Notes: generated by a model from the sequence alone, not told the origin. 64,000 nucleotides of DNA from Citrobacter freundii ATCC 8090 = MTCC 1658 = NBRC 12681 (GCF_011064845.1 NZ_CP049015.1:1860001-1924000); one strand, 5' to 3'. Shown: positions 42,941 to 56,302, counted from the stretch's first letter. Made by a program: numbers and translations.

Positions 42941-43987
42941 TTAGCTTTTTACTGACCAGCGTACCGTTTCGCCACCCAGGAAAGGCACCAGCGTATCGTC
43001 TTCCAGTGCAATGCTCTCAGGAACCAGGTGCTCCACGCGTTCCAGCTCAATAAAGGTCTCATTTACCGGCAAGCCATAGAACTGTGGGCCGTTGAGTGAG
43101 CAGAAGGCTTCGAAATGGTCGAGCGCATTCATCTCTTCAAACACGGTGGCATAGCTGCCCAGCGCGGTCGGTGCATTAAAACAGCCCGCACAGCCACAGC
43201 TTGACTCTTTGCGATGACGAGCGTGTGGCGCTGAGTCGGTACCGAGGAATGCGCGCTTAAACCCGCTGGCAACCAGTTCACGCAGCGCCTGTTGGTGGAC
43301 GTTACGTTTGAGGATTGGCAGGCAATACAGGTGAGGGCGAATCCCACCAACCAGCATGTGGTTGCGGTTAAACATCAGGTGCTGTGGCGTAATCGTCGCA
43401 GCCAAAAGTTCGTTACCGTCGCGAACGTATTCGGCAGCATCTTTGGTGGTGATATGCTCGAACACCACTTTCAGCGAGGTCAAACGCTGACGCAGCGGCT
43501 CCATCACCGTTTCAATAAAGCGCGCTTCGCGATCGAAAATATCGATATCTGCATGGGTGACTTCGCCGTGCACCAGCAGTGGCATACCCAATTTTTCCAT
43601 CCGCTCCAGCACCGGCATGATGGCGTCAATAGAGGTTACGCCATGCGTCGAGTTGGTGGTGGCATTGGCTGGATAGAGTTTTGCCGCGGTGAATACGCCT
43701 TCGTTGAATCCACGTTCCAGCTCGTTGGGATCCAGCGTATCCGTTAAGTAGCAGGTCATTAATGGCGTGAAGTCGTGTCCGGCAGGTACCGCGTCAAGAA
43801 TGCGCTGGCGATAAGCGATAGCCGCGTCAACCGTGGTGACGGGCGGTACCAGGTTCGGCATGACAATGGCGCGGCCATAAACTTCACTGGTATAGGGCAC
43901 GACAGTTTTTAACATGTCGCCATCGCGAAAGTGAAGATGCCAGTCGTCTGGGCGGCGGATCTTTAAAACCTGGGATGGTGCAGTCAT
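42941..43987 (-). CDS. pyrC: Dihydroorotase PyrC
   Basis: Zinc enzyme of 348 residues that closes carbamoyl-aspartate to dihydroorotate in pyrimidine synthesis. Metal ligands: HLHFRDGD near the start, the carbamylated Lys in [12 protein letters not shown], His in LVHGEVTH and [12 protein letters not shown], and Asp in [11 protein letters not shown] 43987 follows GGAG; the in-frame extension to 44029 lies over the PurR box. In E. coli it is also controlled by CTP-dependent start-site switching. Confidence 0.96.
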   Translation of the reverse strand: MTAPSQVLKIRRPDDWHLHFRDGDMLKTVVPYTSEVYGRAIVMPNLVPPVTTVDAAIAYRQRILDAVPAGHDFTPLMTCYLTDTLDPNELERGFNEGVFTAAKLYPANATTNSTHGVTSIDAIMPVLERMEKLGMPLLVHGEVTHADIDIFDREARFIETVMEPLRQRLTSLKVVFEHITTKDAAEYVRDGNELLAATITPQHLMFNRNHMLVGGIRPHLYCLPILKRNVHQQALRELVASGFKRAFLGTDSAPHARHRKESSCGCAGCFNAPTALGSYATVFEEMNALDHFEAFCSLNGPQFYGLPVNETFIELERVEHLVPESIALEDDTLVPFLGGETVRWSVKS

Positions 43988-44036
43988 CAATATGCTCCGG
44001 CTGAGGATGGTCTTTTTTGCCGGAAACAAAGGATAA

Positions 44037-44051
44037 GCGGAAACGTTTTCG
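44037..44051 (-). promoter_or_regulatory. PurR operator of pyrC
   Basis: On the minus strand CGAAAACGTTTCCGC, the same core as the E. coli pyrC PurR site (AGGAAAACGTTTCCGC), about 50 bases before the start codon. Confidence 0.75.
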
Positions 44052-44059
44052 TTTGCACG

Positions 44060-44090
44060 AAAAAAAAGGGCGCATCAGCGCCCTCAGTTT
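44060..44090 (-). terminator. Terminator of yceB
   Basis: Minus strand: GGGCGC, loop TGAT, GCGCCC followed by eight T, a few bases after the yceB stop. It overlaps the upstream promoter region of pyrC. Confidence 0.85.
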
Positions 44091-44092
44091 TA

Positions 44093-44653
44093 TTAGTCGG
44101 TGAACGGGATGATGATTTCACCCGGTTTGACCTCAATACCTTTCGCCAGTTTTTTCGCCAGCGCTTCACCCTGGCTGCTGTCTTCCTTCAGAATGTACGC
44201 TGGTTGCTGGTTGAAATAGTTACGCAGCGACTGATTTAAATAAGGCATCAGGGTTTGCAGTACTGACTGCATTTTCTCTGGCGTGACGGTGGCGTCGACG
44301 ACTTCCATCTCTTGCAGATAAATCGCGCCTTTTTCTTTATTGAAAACCGGTAAGGCTTTCAGCTTCAGCTTCATGGTCGCTTTCTGACTGCCAAACAGGG
44401 AGTTCATGTCCAGGTTGGCATCGCCGGTCAGGGTTACTTTGTTTGGCTCTTCACGACCAATCTGGCTGGCGAGATTATTCAGTACGATATGTGCTTCAGC
44501 AACGCCGGGCAAACCGATGTCTTTTGAAAAGTTATTATGCTTTGCCAGGGCTTGATTAATTTCTTGCTCGCTAACCGTGTATTGCGTGAGTTGATTACAA
44601 CCAACCAACAGGCCGCTGACAATCAGTGCAGCGGCAAAAAAAAACTTTTTCAT
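44093..44653 (-). CDS. yceB: DUF1439 lipoprotein YceB
   Basis: A 186-residue lipoprotein with lipobox LLVGC (Cys19) and Asn at +2, followed by QLTQYTVSEQEINQALAKHNNF. Similar to E. coli YceB throughout. The fold resembles tubular lipid-binding proteins, but function is unknown. ATG 44653 follows GAGGAA-like GGAACC. In E. coli grxB would follow upstream; here the next gene is mdtH. Confidence 0.92.
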   Translation of the reverse strand: MKKFFFAAALIVSGLLVGCNQLTQYTVSEQEINQALAKHNNFSKDIGLPGVAEAHIVLNNLASQIGREEPNKVTLTGDANLDMNSLFGSQKATMKLKLKALPVFNKEKGAIYLQEMEVVDATVTPEKMQSVLQTLMPYLNQSLRNYFNQQPAYILKEDSSQGEALAKKLAKGIEVKPGEIIIPFTD

Positions 44654-44767
44654 GGGGTTCCTCAACATGATGCATGTGGCGTAATCGTGACACAAAGCAT
44701 CATCGAGTACCAGCGCCCCGGACGCCAGCAGAAAAAACTGAAAAGTGCCCGGGCGCGGGTTCGGCTA

Positions 44768-45976
44768 TCAGGCGTCTGGTTCCAGCATACCTCGCGTTGG
44801 GCGTTTGAGACTGAATTGCCAGCCCAGCGCCAGGAAGGTGATGAAGCCAATAATACCGAGCATCATCCAGGGCAGCTCAGGCTGTGCCAGGGCCTTGCCC
44901 ATGTCAAACAGCCAGCCGCCGCCGACATAGCCAATTGCGCCACCGATGGCGAGTCCCAGTCGGCTGAAGCCCATATAGCTTCCTCTGGCCCGCGCATTCG
45001 CCAGCGAGGCGCTCAGAGTTTCACGCGCCGGTTCGGCGATGATCGAGCCAATATAGAACGTGCAGATCAGGGTGAACAACTGCTGTAAATTCCCGACCAG
45101 GCCAATTGGCATCATGCTCAGAGACATCACCAGCAGGCCCGCCATCAGGCGATGTTCAAGGCGAAAGCGTTTTTCACTCCAGCGGGCAATCGGGTACAGC
45201 AGCGTTAAAGAGAGACATGCCTCAATGGCATACATCCATTTCACGGCGGCTGGTGAGCCAGCGATGTCGTTCACCATGATGGGCAGCATCAGCATCACCT
45301 GTACCGCCAGCATGTAATAGCCCGCCAGCGTCAGCACATAGGTGACAAAGCGCTTGTCATGCATCACATGGCTCATCCCTTCACGCACCGGAATTTTCAC
45401 CGTCGACAGCTTCCATGCCGGGAGCAGCCAGGCGTTAAACGCCGCGCACAGAACGAACAAAATTGCGCCGGTGGCACATACCAGACGGAAATCGTATTGC
45501 AATAACCAACTGCCGAGTAACGCGCCGACCACGGCCCCGGCGCTATCCTGCATCATCAGAATAGAGAAAAAACGCCCGCGCTTTTCCGGGCGGATCAGCT
45601 TGACTACCAGCGCCGAACGGGGAGGATCAAACAGCGTGCCACCCAGCCCGGAAAGAAAGCAGGAAAACCACAGCAGCCACGGTTCATGCGCAATGCCCAT
45701 GGTGGCGAACCCGGCTGCGCGCATCAGCATGCCGGTGACGATCATCGGTTTGGCGCCGAAACGGTCAGCAATAGCACCACCGAAAATACCCAACCCCTGC
45801 TGGATAAATTGACGTAATCCAAGCGCGATACCGACCATCACGGCGGCCCAGCCCATTTGGTCGACGAAACGAATTGAGATCAGCGGGAAAACGACGAAGA
45901 AACCCAGCACGACCAGCATATTATCGATGAGAAGGAAGTATTTACCCAGGTTCCTTGCCTGCGAGACTTGCGACAT
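44768..45976 (-). CDS. mdtH: MFS efflux transporter MdtH
   Basis: Twelve-helix major facilitator of 402 residues, equal in length to E. coli MdtH (quinolone resistance when overproduced). N-terminus [34 protein letters not shown]; motif A-like [33 protein letters not shown]. The C-terminal tail is cytosolic ([12 protein letters not shown]). Divergent from rimJ over 259 bases. Downstream, 114 bases separate it from yceB, with no grxB. Confidence 0.94.
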   Translation of the reverse strand: MSQVSQARNLGKYFLLIDNMLVVLGFFVVFPLISIRFVDQMGWAAVMVGIALGLRQFIQQGLGIFGGAIADRFGAKPMIVTGMLMRAAGFATMGIAHEPWLLWFSCFLSGLGGTLFDPPRSALVVKLIRPEKRGRFFSILMMQDSAGAVVGALLGSWLLQYDFRLVCATGAILFVLCAAFNAWLLPAWKLSTVKIPVREGMSHVMHDKRFVTYVLTLAGYYMLAVQVMLMLPIMVNDIAGSPAAVKWMYAIEACLSLTLLYPIARWSEKRFRLEHRLMAGLLVMSLSMMPIGLVGNLQQLFTLICTFYIGSIIAEPARETLSASLANARARGSYMGFSRLGLAIGGAIGYVGGGWLFDMGKALAQPELPWMMLGIIGFITFLALGWQFSLKRPTRGMLEPDA

Positions 45977-46235
45977 TTCCCCTCCAGGGAAAAACTCGTC
46001 ACTCTGGATAGAGTTTAAAAGATAAGCACCTTCTATTCTGCGGTGTCGTCATCGCTTTTCCCACCCTTCGCGGGACAATATTTTTTTATCAAAAGTCCGT
46101 CTTGATAGAGAGTTTTCATCAAAATGTGTGAATAATTCAAAAAATGGCATTTTGCTCTTTTCACAGGGTGTATTCGCACAGGTATAGTAATGCGAATAGC
46201 GTATTGAAGACGTTACGGGAAGGAGTAGGTATAGA

Positions 46236-46820
46236 ATGTTTGGCTATCGCAGTAACGTGCCAAAAGTGCGCTTAACCACGGACCGCCTGGTCGTGCGTTT
46301 AGTGCATGAGCGTGATGCCTGGCGTCTGGCAGATTATTACGCAGAAAATCGTCATTTCTTAAAACCCTGGGAACCTATTCGCGATGAAAGCCACTGCTAT
46401 CCGTCCGGCTGGCAGGCGCGTCTCAGCATGATCTCTGAGTTTCATAAACAGGGCACCGCTTATTATTTTGCGCTGCTCGATCCGGACGAAAAAGAGATTA
46501 TCGGCGTTGCGAACTTCTCAAACGTAGTGCGGGGATCCTTCCATGCCTGTTATCTCGGCTACTCCATTGCGCAGAAATGGCAGGGGCAGGGGCTAATGTA
46601 TGAAGCCTTAACTTCGGCCATCCGTTATATGCAGCGCACGCAGCATATTCACCGCATTATGGCTAACTACATGCCACATAATAAGCGCAGCGGTGACCTG
46701 TTGGCGCGACTGGGTTTTGAAAAAGAAGGGTATGCCAAAGACTACCTGCTGATTGACGGGCAGTGGCGCGATCACGTGCTGACGGCGTTGACCACATCAG
46801 AATGGACCCCCGGCCGCTAA
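46236..46820 (+). CDS. rimJ: Ribosomal protein uS5 alanine N-acetyltransferase RimJ
   Basis: GNAT-fold enzyme of 194 residues that acetylates the N-terminal alanine of ribosomal protein S5. The sequence follows E. coli RimJ closely; the acetyl-CoA binding stretch is [19 protein letters not shown] (about 108-126), then [23 protein letters not shown] 46236 follows GGAAGGAG. First gene of rimJ-yceH-yceM. Confidence 0.96.
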   Translation: MFGYRSNVPKVRLTTDRLVVRLVHERDAWRLADYYAENRHFLKPWEPIRDESHCYPSGWQARLSMISEFHKQGTAYYFALLDPDEKEIIGVANFSNVVRGSFHACYLGYSIAQKWQGQGLMYEALTSAIRYMQRTQHIHRIMANYMPHNKRSGDLLARLGFEKEGYAKDYLLIDGQWRDHVLTALTTSEWTPGR

Positions 46821-46854
46821 GTTTCAGATGCAGCCATGATTAATGGAGAAGACG

Positions 46855-47502
46855 ATGAAATACGAATTAACCGCCACCGAAGCACGAGTGATTGGCTGTT
46901 TATTAGAAAAACAAGTGACAACGCCGGAACAGTACCCACTCTCCGTTAATGGAGTCGTAACAGCCTGCAATCAAAAAACGAATCGTGAACCGGTGATGAA
47001 CCTGTCGGAATCGGACGTGCAGGAGCAATTAGATAACCTGGTTAAGCGACATTTTCTGCGCACGGTGAGCGGCTTTGGCAATCGCGTTACGAAATATGAG
47101 CAGCGTTTCTGCAACTCTGAATTTGGCAATCTGAAGCTCAGTGCCGCAGAGGTGGCCGTAATCACTACACTGCTGCTGAGGGGCGCTCAGACGCCTGGTG
47201 AATTGCGTAGTCGCGCATCCCGTATGTACGAATTCAGCGATATGGCCGAAGTGGAATCGACACTGGAAAATCTGGCAACCCGGGAAGATGGGCCTTATGT
47301 GATCCGCCTGGCGCGCGAGCCGGGCAAACGTGAAAGTCGCTATATGCACCTGTTTTGCGGTGAGGTTGATGAAGCCATTGCCGCGGCAGATCAACTCCCT
47401 GCAGCCTCCGGTGATCTGCAGGCTCGCGTGGAAATGCTGGAAACGGAGGTCGCAGAACTTAAGCAGCGACTTGATTCATTGCTGGCGCACCTGGGAGACT
47501 GA
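46855..47502 (+). CDS. yceH: DUF480 winged-helix protein YceH
   Basis: A 215-residue cytoplasmic protein with two winged-helix domains (DUF480) and a C-terminal coiled coil ([26 protein letters not shown]). The core, [24 protein letters not shown], is that of E. coli YceH. DNA binding is likely from the fold, but no targets are known. ATG 46855 follows GGAGA; an extra four-residue extension is in frame. yceM begins one base after its stop. Confidence 0.94.
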   Translation: MKYELTATEARVIGCLLEKQVTTPEQYPLSVNGVVTACNQKTNREPVMNLSESDVQEQLDNLVKRHFLRTVSGFGNRVTKYEQRFCNSEFGNLKLSAAEVAVITTLLLRGAQTPGELRSRASRMYEFSDMAEVESTLENLATREDGPYVIRLAREPGKRESRYMHLFCGEVDEAIAAADQLPAASGDLQARVEMLETEVAELKQRLDSLLAHLGD

Positions 47503-47503
47503 C

Positions 47504-48427
47504 GTGAATAAATTACGTATCGGCGTTGTCGGCCTTGGCGGTATTGCACAAAAGGCCTGGCTACCCGTGCTGGGCACCTCCGCAGACTGGACGCTGCAAG
47601 GCGCCTTTTCACCTTCGCGCGATAAAGCACAGCGTATCTGTGATACCTGGCGGATACCCTACGTGGATTCACTGATGAATCTGGCGCAAACCTGCGACGC
47701 GGTTTTCGTCCATTCCAGCACCGCGACGCACTATGCGGTCGTCAGTGAATTGCTGAATGCCGGAGTTCACGTGTGTGTGGATAAACCGCTGGCGGAAAAC
47801 CTGCGTGAGGCTGAGCAACTGGTGGAGCTGGCCGCGCGGAAAAAACTCACGCTGATGGTCGGGTTTAACCGCCGGTTTGCACCGCTGTACCAGGATCTCA
47901 AAACCCAGTTGAGCACCGCAGCGTCTGTACGTATGGATAAGCACCGTACGGATAGCGTTGGGCCGTACGATCTGCGTTTCACTTTGCTGGACGACTATCT
48001 GCACGTAGTCGATACCGCACTGTGGCTGGCGGGAGGGCAGGCGCAGTTAAATAACGGCACGCTGCTGACCAATGAATCTGGTGCGATGCTTTACGCCGAG
48101 CACCATTTTTCTACCGGTCAAATGCAGATAACGACCAGTATGCATCGCCGTGCCGGTAGCCAGCGTGAGAGCGTGCAGGCGGTGACGGACGGTGGCCTGA
48201 TTGACGTAACTGATATGCGGGAATGGCGGGAAGAGCGTGGGCAAGGTGTTGTTCATAAGCCGATAGCGGGCTGGCAAACGACCTTAGAACAGCGTGGTTT
48301 TGCCGGATGTGCGCGTCATTTCATTGAGTGCGTGCAAAATCAGACGGTTCCCCAGACGGCAGGCGAGCAGGCGCTACTGGCCCAGCGTGTTGTTGAAAAG
48401 CTGTGGCGGGAGGCGATGGCTGAATAA
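47504..48427 (+). CDS. yceM: Gfo/Idh/MocA-family oxidoreductase YceM (MviM)
   Basis: NAD(P)-dependent oxidoreductase family protein of 307 residues. Rossmann motif RIGVVGLGGIAQKAWLP at the start; the family's second motif VCVDKPLAENLREAE (about 89-103) holds the conserved Lys; DDYLHVVDTALWLAGG gives the central substrate-binding His region. Substrate unknown. The GTG start at 47504 overlaps the context of the yceH stop (TGACGTG), so translation is coupled. Upstream of murJ, as in E. coli and Salmonella. Confidence 0.93.
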   Translation: MNKLRIGVVGLGGIAQKAWLPVLGTSADWTLQGAFSPSRDKAQRICDTWRIPYVDSLMNLAQTCDAVFVHSSTATHYAVVSELLNAGVHVCVDKPLAENLREAEQLVELAARKKLTLMVGFNRRFAPLYQDLKTQLSTAASVRMDKHRTDSVGPYDLRFTLLDDYLHVVDTALWLAGGQAQLNNGTLLTNESGAMLYAEHHFSTGQMQITTSMHRRAGSQRESVQAVTDGGLIDVTDMREWREERGQGVVHKPIAGWQTTLEQRGFAGCARHFIECVQNQTVPQTAGEQALLAQRVVEKLWREAMAE

Positions 48428-48517
48428 CCCCCTGTAACATCTGGCGGTAGTAATTCATTGTAATCCAGGTACTATATGCCCACTCAAAATAACACCTCTT
48501 TTCAACCATAGGCTGAT

Positions 48518-48618
48518 TTGTCGGCCTGATAAGGCGCTACGGTGTCGCCATCAGGCGCAGCAAAAGTGTCGGATGGCGGCGAGAATGCCTTATCCGACCT
48601 ACGGGCAGGTTTGTCGGG
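48518..48618. repeat. REP/BIME-like palindromic element
   Basis: Inverted, GC-rich units (CTGATAAGGCGCTACGGTGTCGCCATCAGGC and GTCGGATGGCGGC...GCCTTATCCGACCTAC) fill the gap between yceM and murJ. They match the Y/Z units of enterobacterial REP sequences. Confidence 0.75.
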
Positions 48619-48649
48619 GTTTTGCCTCAGAGTCTGGAATACAACATAG

Positions 48650-50185
<1,536 letters not shown>

Positions 50186-50192
50186 AGAATCA

Positions 50193-50270
50193 ATGCCGGA
50201 TGGCGGCATAACGCCGTATCCGGCCTACAAAAAGTGTAGGCCTGATAAGCAAAACGTTATCAGGCTTGCA
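50193..50270. repeat. REP/BIME-like element between murJ and flgN
   Basis: ATGCCGGATGGCGGCATAACGCCGTATCCGGCCTAC is a Y/Z-type REP unit, followed by GTAGGCCTGATAAGCAAAACGTTATCAGGC, a second inverted repeat. It fills the convergent gap and may end both transcripts. Confidence 0.8.
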
Positions 50271-50693
50271 TCAGATAGAGAATTTTTTCCCGCCGCGGTG
50301 CGCAGCTGAAGTTTGACCGTTTGCGCCATACAACGCCGGTTCCTGGTGCGGTTTCAGCACTTGTATTGCTTGTTGATTACGCTCGATCTGCCCTTCCAGC
50401 AGCCAACCATTGTGCTGGTTGAGGTCGCGTAAGTGCTGTGTTTTCTTGGTGATAGTCTGCCAGCGTTCAGCAATCTCATCATTGGCGCTGCGCGTGGCGT
50501 CATGCTCCAGGCGGCGCTGTTGCTCAAGATAATCAAGGGTTGCCAGCAGCGAGCTTTTTTCTTCTGTAATACGCTGTAGCTGGCTGCCATTGATATGCCC
50601 TGCGGAAAGCTGCTGCTGTTCAGCATCCATTACCGTTTTCAGGTCATTGAGGACAGTCGTCATCTGGTCAAGTATTTCTGACAAACGAGTCAT
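50271..50693 (-). CDS. flgN: Flagellar export chaperone FlgN
   Basis: A 140-residue coiled-coil chaperone for the hook-filament junction proteins FlgK and FlgL. Helical throughout, with NQHNGWLLEGQIERNQQAIQVLKPHQEPALYGANGQT near the C-terminus, the segment that binds the cargo. Two residues longer than E. coli FlgN. Three bases after flgM; transcribed from the sigma-28 promoter upstream of flgM and probably also from flgA. Confidence 0.95.
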   Translation of the reverse strand: MTRLSEILDQMTTVLNDLKTVMDAEQQQLSAGHINGSQLQRITEEKSSLLATLDYLEQQRRLEHDATRSANDEIAERWQTITKKTQHLRDLNQHNGWLLEGQIERNQQAIQVLKPHQEPALYGANGQTSAAHRGGKKFSI

Positions 50694-50696
50694 ACT

Positions 50697-50990
50697 TTAT
50701 TTACTCTGTAGGTAGCTCTGCGCCTCGCGAATCAGCGAGTCGGCAATTTTTCCGGTATCCATTTTCAATTCACCGTTACGGATTGCGGTTTTCAGTGCTT
50801 CCACGCGTTCCATATTGATGTCATTGGTGCCGGGCTGCATCAGTTTGGCTTGGGCGTCGCTCAGCATGACGCTGGTGCTGGTGGTCGCGGTGGTTTTTTC
50901 CTTCTGCGCTTTTTGTACCGGCGCATCGCTGGTTTCACGCGGCTGAACGGTGCTTACTGGCTTCAATGGTGAGGTACGATCAATGCTCAT
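50697..50990 (-). CDS. flgM: Anti-sigma-28 factor FlgM
   Basis: A 97-residue anti-sigma factor that holds FliA until the hook is complete and is then exported. The disordered N-terminal half ([20 protein letters not shown]) is the export signal; the C-terminal half ([28 protein letters not shown]) forms the FliA-binding helices. ATG 50990 gives the E. coli length; a five-residue extension is in frame. Confidence 0.96.
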   Translation of the reverse strand: MSIDRTSPLKPVSTVQPRETSDAPVQKAQKEKTTATTSTSVMLSDAQAKLMQPGTNDINMERVEALKTAIRNGELKMDTGKIADSLIREAQSYLQSK

Positions 50991-51051
50991 TTTATTTTTC
51001 CTCATCGAGGGGTTACGCTATAGCGGCCCGCTGTAATCATTGGTTGTTTAT

Positions 51052-51078
51052 CTATCGGCACACGCTAAAAAATCTTTA
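51052..51078 (-). promoter_or_regulatory. Sigma-28 (FliA) promoter of flgMN
   Basis: Minus strand: TAAAGATT, 11-base spacer, GCCGATAG. This fits the consensus TAAAGTTT-N11-GCCGATAA at 14 of 16 positions. It lies 62 bases before the flgM start. Confidence 0.9.
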
Positions 51079-51083
51079 ACCTA

Positions 51084-51743
51084 TTATAGGTTAATAAGAA
51101 TATTCCCATCAGAATCGACGACGCCGCTCACCACCTGGCCTGAAATCATCCGCACTCGCGCATTCTGTGCGACAGCGGCGTTGTTCAGCGCTTTACCTTC
51201 GGCGTTAACCCGAAAGCCATCTCCGTTGGCAATAACCAGCACGCGCTGACCGGCCTTGATCCGCCATGCCTGGCGCAACATCGAAAGCTGTATCGGTTGA
51301 CCAGGGACCAGATCGCGCAGGCTCACAGCATCCTGCACCTGACTCATATCCAGCACCGCGCGCGGCGGTAGTTGGTCCAGTCGACCACGTTTCAGCGTTA
51401 CGCTGGCTGGGGTCAGGGTGCTACCTCGCGCTACAGGCGCGGCGGCTACTACGTAGTTTCCCGTCGCCTGGACGTTCACCTGCAGATAACGTTTTTCGTT
51501 GGCACAGCGAGCCAGCACATTCACATTACCCCACAGTTTCGCGCTACCTGACACGCTTAATGCCGGTTGCTCACAGCTCGGCAATAAGTTTGGCGACGTT
51601 CGGATAGTGACCACCACCTCATCGCTAAATCCGGTCAGGCGCTGGGAAAACCATGCCGTTAGCTGCGAATTCAGGTCTTGCGCCAGCGTCATAGGGCTGA
51701 ACAGCAGTGCTGCCACGACTATTCCACGTTTAAACGTTTGCAT
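51084..51743 (-). CDS. flgA: Flagellar P-ring assembly chaperone FlgA
   Basis: Periplasmic chaperone of 219 residues for the P-ring protein FlgI. Signal peptide MQTFKRGIVVAALLFSPMTLA, two SAF-like domains in the C-terminal part (VAAAPVARGSTLTPASVTLKRGRL and PGQPIQLSMLRQAWRIKAGQRV). ATG 51743 follows GAGG by five bases; the longer frame to 51887 runs through the flgB promoter. Divergent from flgB; the shared gap is a class II (FlhDC) promoter region. Confidence 0.94.
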   Translation of the reverse strand: MQTFKRGIVVAALLFSPMTLAQDLNSQLTAWFSQRLTGFSDEVVVTIRTSPNLLPSCEQPALSVSGSAKLWGNVNVLARCANEKRYLQVNVQATGNYVVAAAPVARGSTLTPASVTLKRGRLDQLPPRAVLDMSQVQDAVSLRDLVPGQPIQLSMLRQAWRIKAGQRVLVIANGDGFRVNAEGKALNNAAVAQNARVRMISGQVVSGVVDSDGNILINL

Positions 51744-51900
51744 CAAAACCTCGCGCTTTTTCAGGTAGTGGCAGGATTTTACCTGTGTGACGCAGTCATC
51801 AACGCAACAAATAGCGACGCATTTTGCGTTTATTCCGGCGATAACGCGCGCGTAATGGGATTTAAGCTGTCGGCTGAATTTTGTCATTTGCGGAGGAGAT

Positions 51901-52317
51901 ATGCTCGATAAGCTCGACGCCGCCTTACGTTTTCAACAGGAAGCGCTGAATTTGCGCGCCCAACGCCAGGAAATTTTGGCGGCCAACATTGCCAATGCCG
52001 ACACGCCGGGGTACCAGGCGCGCGACCTGGATTTCGCCAGTGAATTAAAAAAAGTCATGGTGCGAGGACGGGAACAAACCGGTGGCGTTTCGTTGACGCT
52101 GACCTCTGCACAACACATTCCGGCCCAGACCGTTTCTTCGCCGTCTACGGAGCTGCTCTACCGTATTCCTGACCAGCCATCTCTTGATGGCAACACGGTG
52201 GATATGGACCGGGAGCGCACGCAATTTGCAGACAACAGCCTCAAGTATCAAATGGGGCTGACCGCGTTGGGTGGGCAAATCAAAGGCATGATGAACGTGC
52301 TGCAAGGAGGGAACTAA
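51901..52317 (+). CDS. flgB: Flagellar proximal rod protein FlgB
   Basis: A 138-residue rod subunit. N-terminal rod motif ([35 protein letters not shown], about 8-42) typical of FlgB/C/F/G, a short variable middle, and a C-terminal helix ([18 protein letters not shown]). GGAGGAG directly precedes ATG 51901. First gene of flgBCDEFGHIJ. Confidence 0.96.
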   Translation: MLDKLDAALRFQQEALNLRAQRQEILAANIANADTPGYQARDLDFASELKKVMVRGREQTGGVSLTLTSAQHIPAQTVSSPSTELLYRIPDQPSLDGNTVDMDRERTQFADNSLKYQMGLTALGGQIKGMMNVLQGGN

Positions 52318-52320
52318 TTC

Positions 52321-52725
52321 GTGGCGCTGTTAAATATTTTTGATATCGCAGGTTCTGCGCTGACGGCTCAGTCTAAACGCCTGAACGTCGCGGCCAGTAA
52401 CATGGCGAATGCGGATAGCGTCAGCGGGCCCGACGGTCAGCCGTATCGCGCGAAACAGGTTGTTTTTCAGGTAGATGCTGCGCCAGGTGCGGCAACTGGT
52501 GGCGTAAAAGTTGCTGACGTCATTGAAAGTCAGGCACCGGATAAGCTGGTTTATGAACCCGGTAATCCGCTGGCCGATGCGAATGGCTACGTAAAAATGC
52601 CGAATGTGGACGTCGTTGGTGAGATGGTCAACACCATGTCAGCCTCGCGTAGCTACCAGGCAAACGTCGAAGTGCTCAACACCGTGAAAAGCCTGATGCT
52701 CAAAACGCTTACGTTAGGCCAGTAA
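52321..52725 (+). CDS. flgC: Flagellar proximal rod protein FlgC
   Basis: A 134-residue rod subunit with GTG start 52321, preceded by GGAGGGAAC at the end of flg[33 protein letters not shown] is the N-terminal rod helix; the C-terminal heptad region is [36 protein letters not shown]. Same length as E. coli. Confidence 0.96.
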   Translation: MALLNIFDIAGSALTAQSKRLNVAASNMANADSVSGPDGQPYRAKQVVFQVDAAPGAATGGVKVADVIESQAPDKLVYEPGNPLADANGYVKMPNVDVVGEMVNTMSASRSYQANVEVLNTVKSLMLKTLTLGQ

Positions 52726-52736
52726 AGGAGGCGCAT

Positions 52737-53435
52737 ATGTCTATTGCTGTAACCATGAATGACCCGAGCAATGCAGGCGTTAAAGCTGCCACCGGGAATA
52801 GCTCCCTGACGGGCAGCAATGCCGCTGACCTGCAAAGCAGTTTTCTGACGCTGCTGGTCGCACAACTGAAAAACCAGGATCCTACCAACCCGCTGCAAAA
52901 CAACGAACTGACTACCCAGTTGGCGCAAATCAGTACCGTGAGCGGGATTGAGAAACTGAACACCACGTTAGGGTCGATCTCCGGGCAGATCGACAACAGT
53001 CAGTCGCTGCAGGCCAGTACGCTGATTGGCCACGGGGTCATGATCCCGGGTACCACCATCCTGACCGGTAAAGGGACGGAAGAGGGTGCCAAAACCACGA
53101 CAACACCATTTGGCGTTGAGCTGCAGCAACCGGCAGATAAGGTTACCGCAACCATTACCGATAAAGACGGCAAAGTGGTACGCACCATTGACATTGGTGG
53201 ATTGAAAGCGGGCGTTCATACCTTTACCTGGGACGGCACCATGACCGATGGCACGGATGCACCAAGCGGTTCTTACAACGTGTCAATTGCTGCCAGCAAT
53301 GGTGGAACGCAACTGGTGGCACAGCCGCTTCAGTTTGCGCTGGTGCAGGGCGTTATTCGCAGTAACGGCGGTAATACGCTGGATCTTGGCACCTATGGAA
53401 CCACCACCCTCGACGAAGTACGGCAGATAATTTAA
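52737..53435 (+). CDS. flgD: Hook cap protein FlgD
   Basis: Hook assembly scaffold of 232 residues that caps the growing hook and is removed later. N-terminal export region and FLTLLVAQLKNQDPTNPLQNNELTTQLAQISTVSG (about 37-71), followed by a tudor/fibronectin-like C-terminal part (TFTWDGTMTDGTDAPSGSYNV). AAAGGAGG precedes the start. One residue longer than E. coli. Confidence 0.96.
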   Translation: MSIAVTMNDPSNAGVKAATGNSSLTGSNAADLQSSFLTLLVAQLKNQDPTNPLQNNELTTQLAQISTVSGIEKLNTTLGSISGQIDNSQSLQASTLIGHGVMIPGTTILTGKGTEEGAKTTTTPFGVELQQPADKVTATITDKDGKVVRTIDIGGLKAGVHTFTWDGTMTDGTDAPSGSYNVSIAASNGGTQLVAQPLQFALVQGVIRSNGGNTLDLGTYGTTTLDEVRQII

Positions 53436-53461
53436 GCCTTCACACTTATCAGGAGTAAGTC

Positions 53462-54673
53462 ATGGCCTTTTCTCAAGCGGTCAGCGGTCTGAACGCTGCA
53501 GCGACCAACCTCGATGTCATTGGTAACAACATCGCCAACTCCGCCACCTACGGTTTTAAATCCGGTACGGCATCTTTTGCCGATATGTTTGCCGGTTCGA
53601 AAGTCGGTTTGGGCGTTAAAGTTGCGGGTATTACTCAGGACTTTACCGACGGTACTACCACCAACACCGGACGTGGTCTGGATGTTGCTATCAGCCAGAA
53701 CGGTTTTTTCCGCATGGTAGACAGTAACGGTTCTGTTTTCTTCAGCCGTAACGGTCAGTTCAAACTCGATGAAAACCGCAATATCGTTAATATGCAGGGG
53801 CTGCAACTGACGGGCTATCCGGCTACCGGTACACCACCGACAGTTCAGCAGGGTGCAAACCCGGGGCCGATTACGATCCCCAACACATTGATGGCGGCAC
53901 AGGCAACCAGCAAGGCCTCAATGCAGATCAACCTCAACTCATCGGATAAAATCCCGACAACGACAAAGTTTGATCCGAAAGATGCTGACAGCTATAACAA
54001 AAAAGGCCCCGTCACCGTTTATGACAGTCTGGGAAATGCCCACGAAGTTAACGCCTATTTTGTAAAACAGCCTGATAACAAATGGGCTGTCTATACCGTT
54101 GATAGCAGTGATCCTAAGGCTGCTGTACCAACCGCACCGACGTCCACGCTGGAATTTGATACTAATGGAGCGCTAATCGGCGGCGGTACATTCAATATCA
54201 CCACAGCTGCGCTCAATGGCGCACCGGCTGTCACCTTCGCAATGAGTTTCCAGAACTCCATGCAGCAGAACACCGGTGCCAACAACATTGTTGCCACTAA
54301 ACAGGACGGCTACAAACCAGGCGATCTGGTGAGCTACCAGATTAACAATGACGGTACCGTAGTCGGCAACTACTCCAACGAACAGCAACAGGTTCTAGGA
54401 CAGATCGTGCTGGCAAACTTTGCCAACAACGAAGGTCTGGCGTCTCAGGGCAACAACGTCTGGGCGGCCACTCAGGCCTCCGGTGTGGCGCTGCTGGGTA
54501 CCGCGGGTACGGGTAACTTCGGCAAGCTGACCAACGGTGCGCTTGAAGCGTCAAACGTGGATTTGAGTAAAGAACTGGTGAATATGATTGTCGCCCAGCG
54601 TAACTATCAGTCGAACGCGCAGACCATCAAAACCCAGGATCAAATCCTCAACACGCTGGTCAACCTGCGCTAA
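53462..54673 (+). CDS. flgE: Flagellar hook protein FlgE
   Basis: Hook subunit of 403 residues. Conserved N-terminus MAFSQAVSGLNAAATNLDVIGNNIANSATYGFKSG and C-terminus VDLSKELVNMIVAQRNYQSNAQTIKTQDQILNTLVNLR form the D0 core; the middle D1/D2 domains are the variable, surface-exposed part. The length is about that of E. coli FlgE. Export stops when hook length reaches the FliK limit. Confidence 0.97.
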   Translation: MAFSQAVSGLNAAATNLDVIGNNIANSATYGFKSGTASFADMFAGSKVGLGVKVAGITQDFTDGTTTNTGRGLDVAISQNGFFRMVDSNGSVFFSRNGQFKLDENRNIVNMQGLQLTGYPATGTPPTVQQGANPGPITIPNTLMAAQATSKASMQINLNSSDKIPTTTKFDPKDADSYNKKGPVTVYDSLGNAHEVNAYFVKQPDNKWAVYTVDSSDPKAAVPTAPTSTLEFDTNGALIGGGTFNITTAALNGAPAVTFAMSFQNSMQQNTGANNIVATKQDGYKPGDLVSYQINNDGTVVGNYSNEQQQVLGQIVLANFANNEGLASQGNNVWAATQASGVALLGTAGTGNFGKLTNGALEASNVDLSKELVNMIVAQRNYQSNAQTIKTQDQILNTLVNLR

Positions 54674-54693
54674 GCGCCTGACGGGATGGCTTA

Positions 54694-56245
<1,552 letters not shown>

Positions 56246-56302
56246 AGTGGAGTCCGGTGGGGTGAAAACCTCACCGGCACACTGATTTTGAAGATGACCG
56301 CA

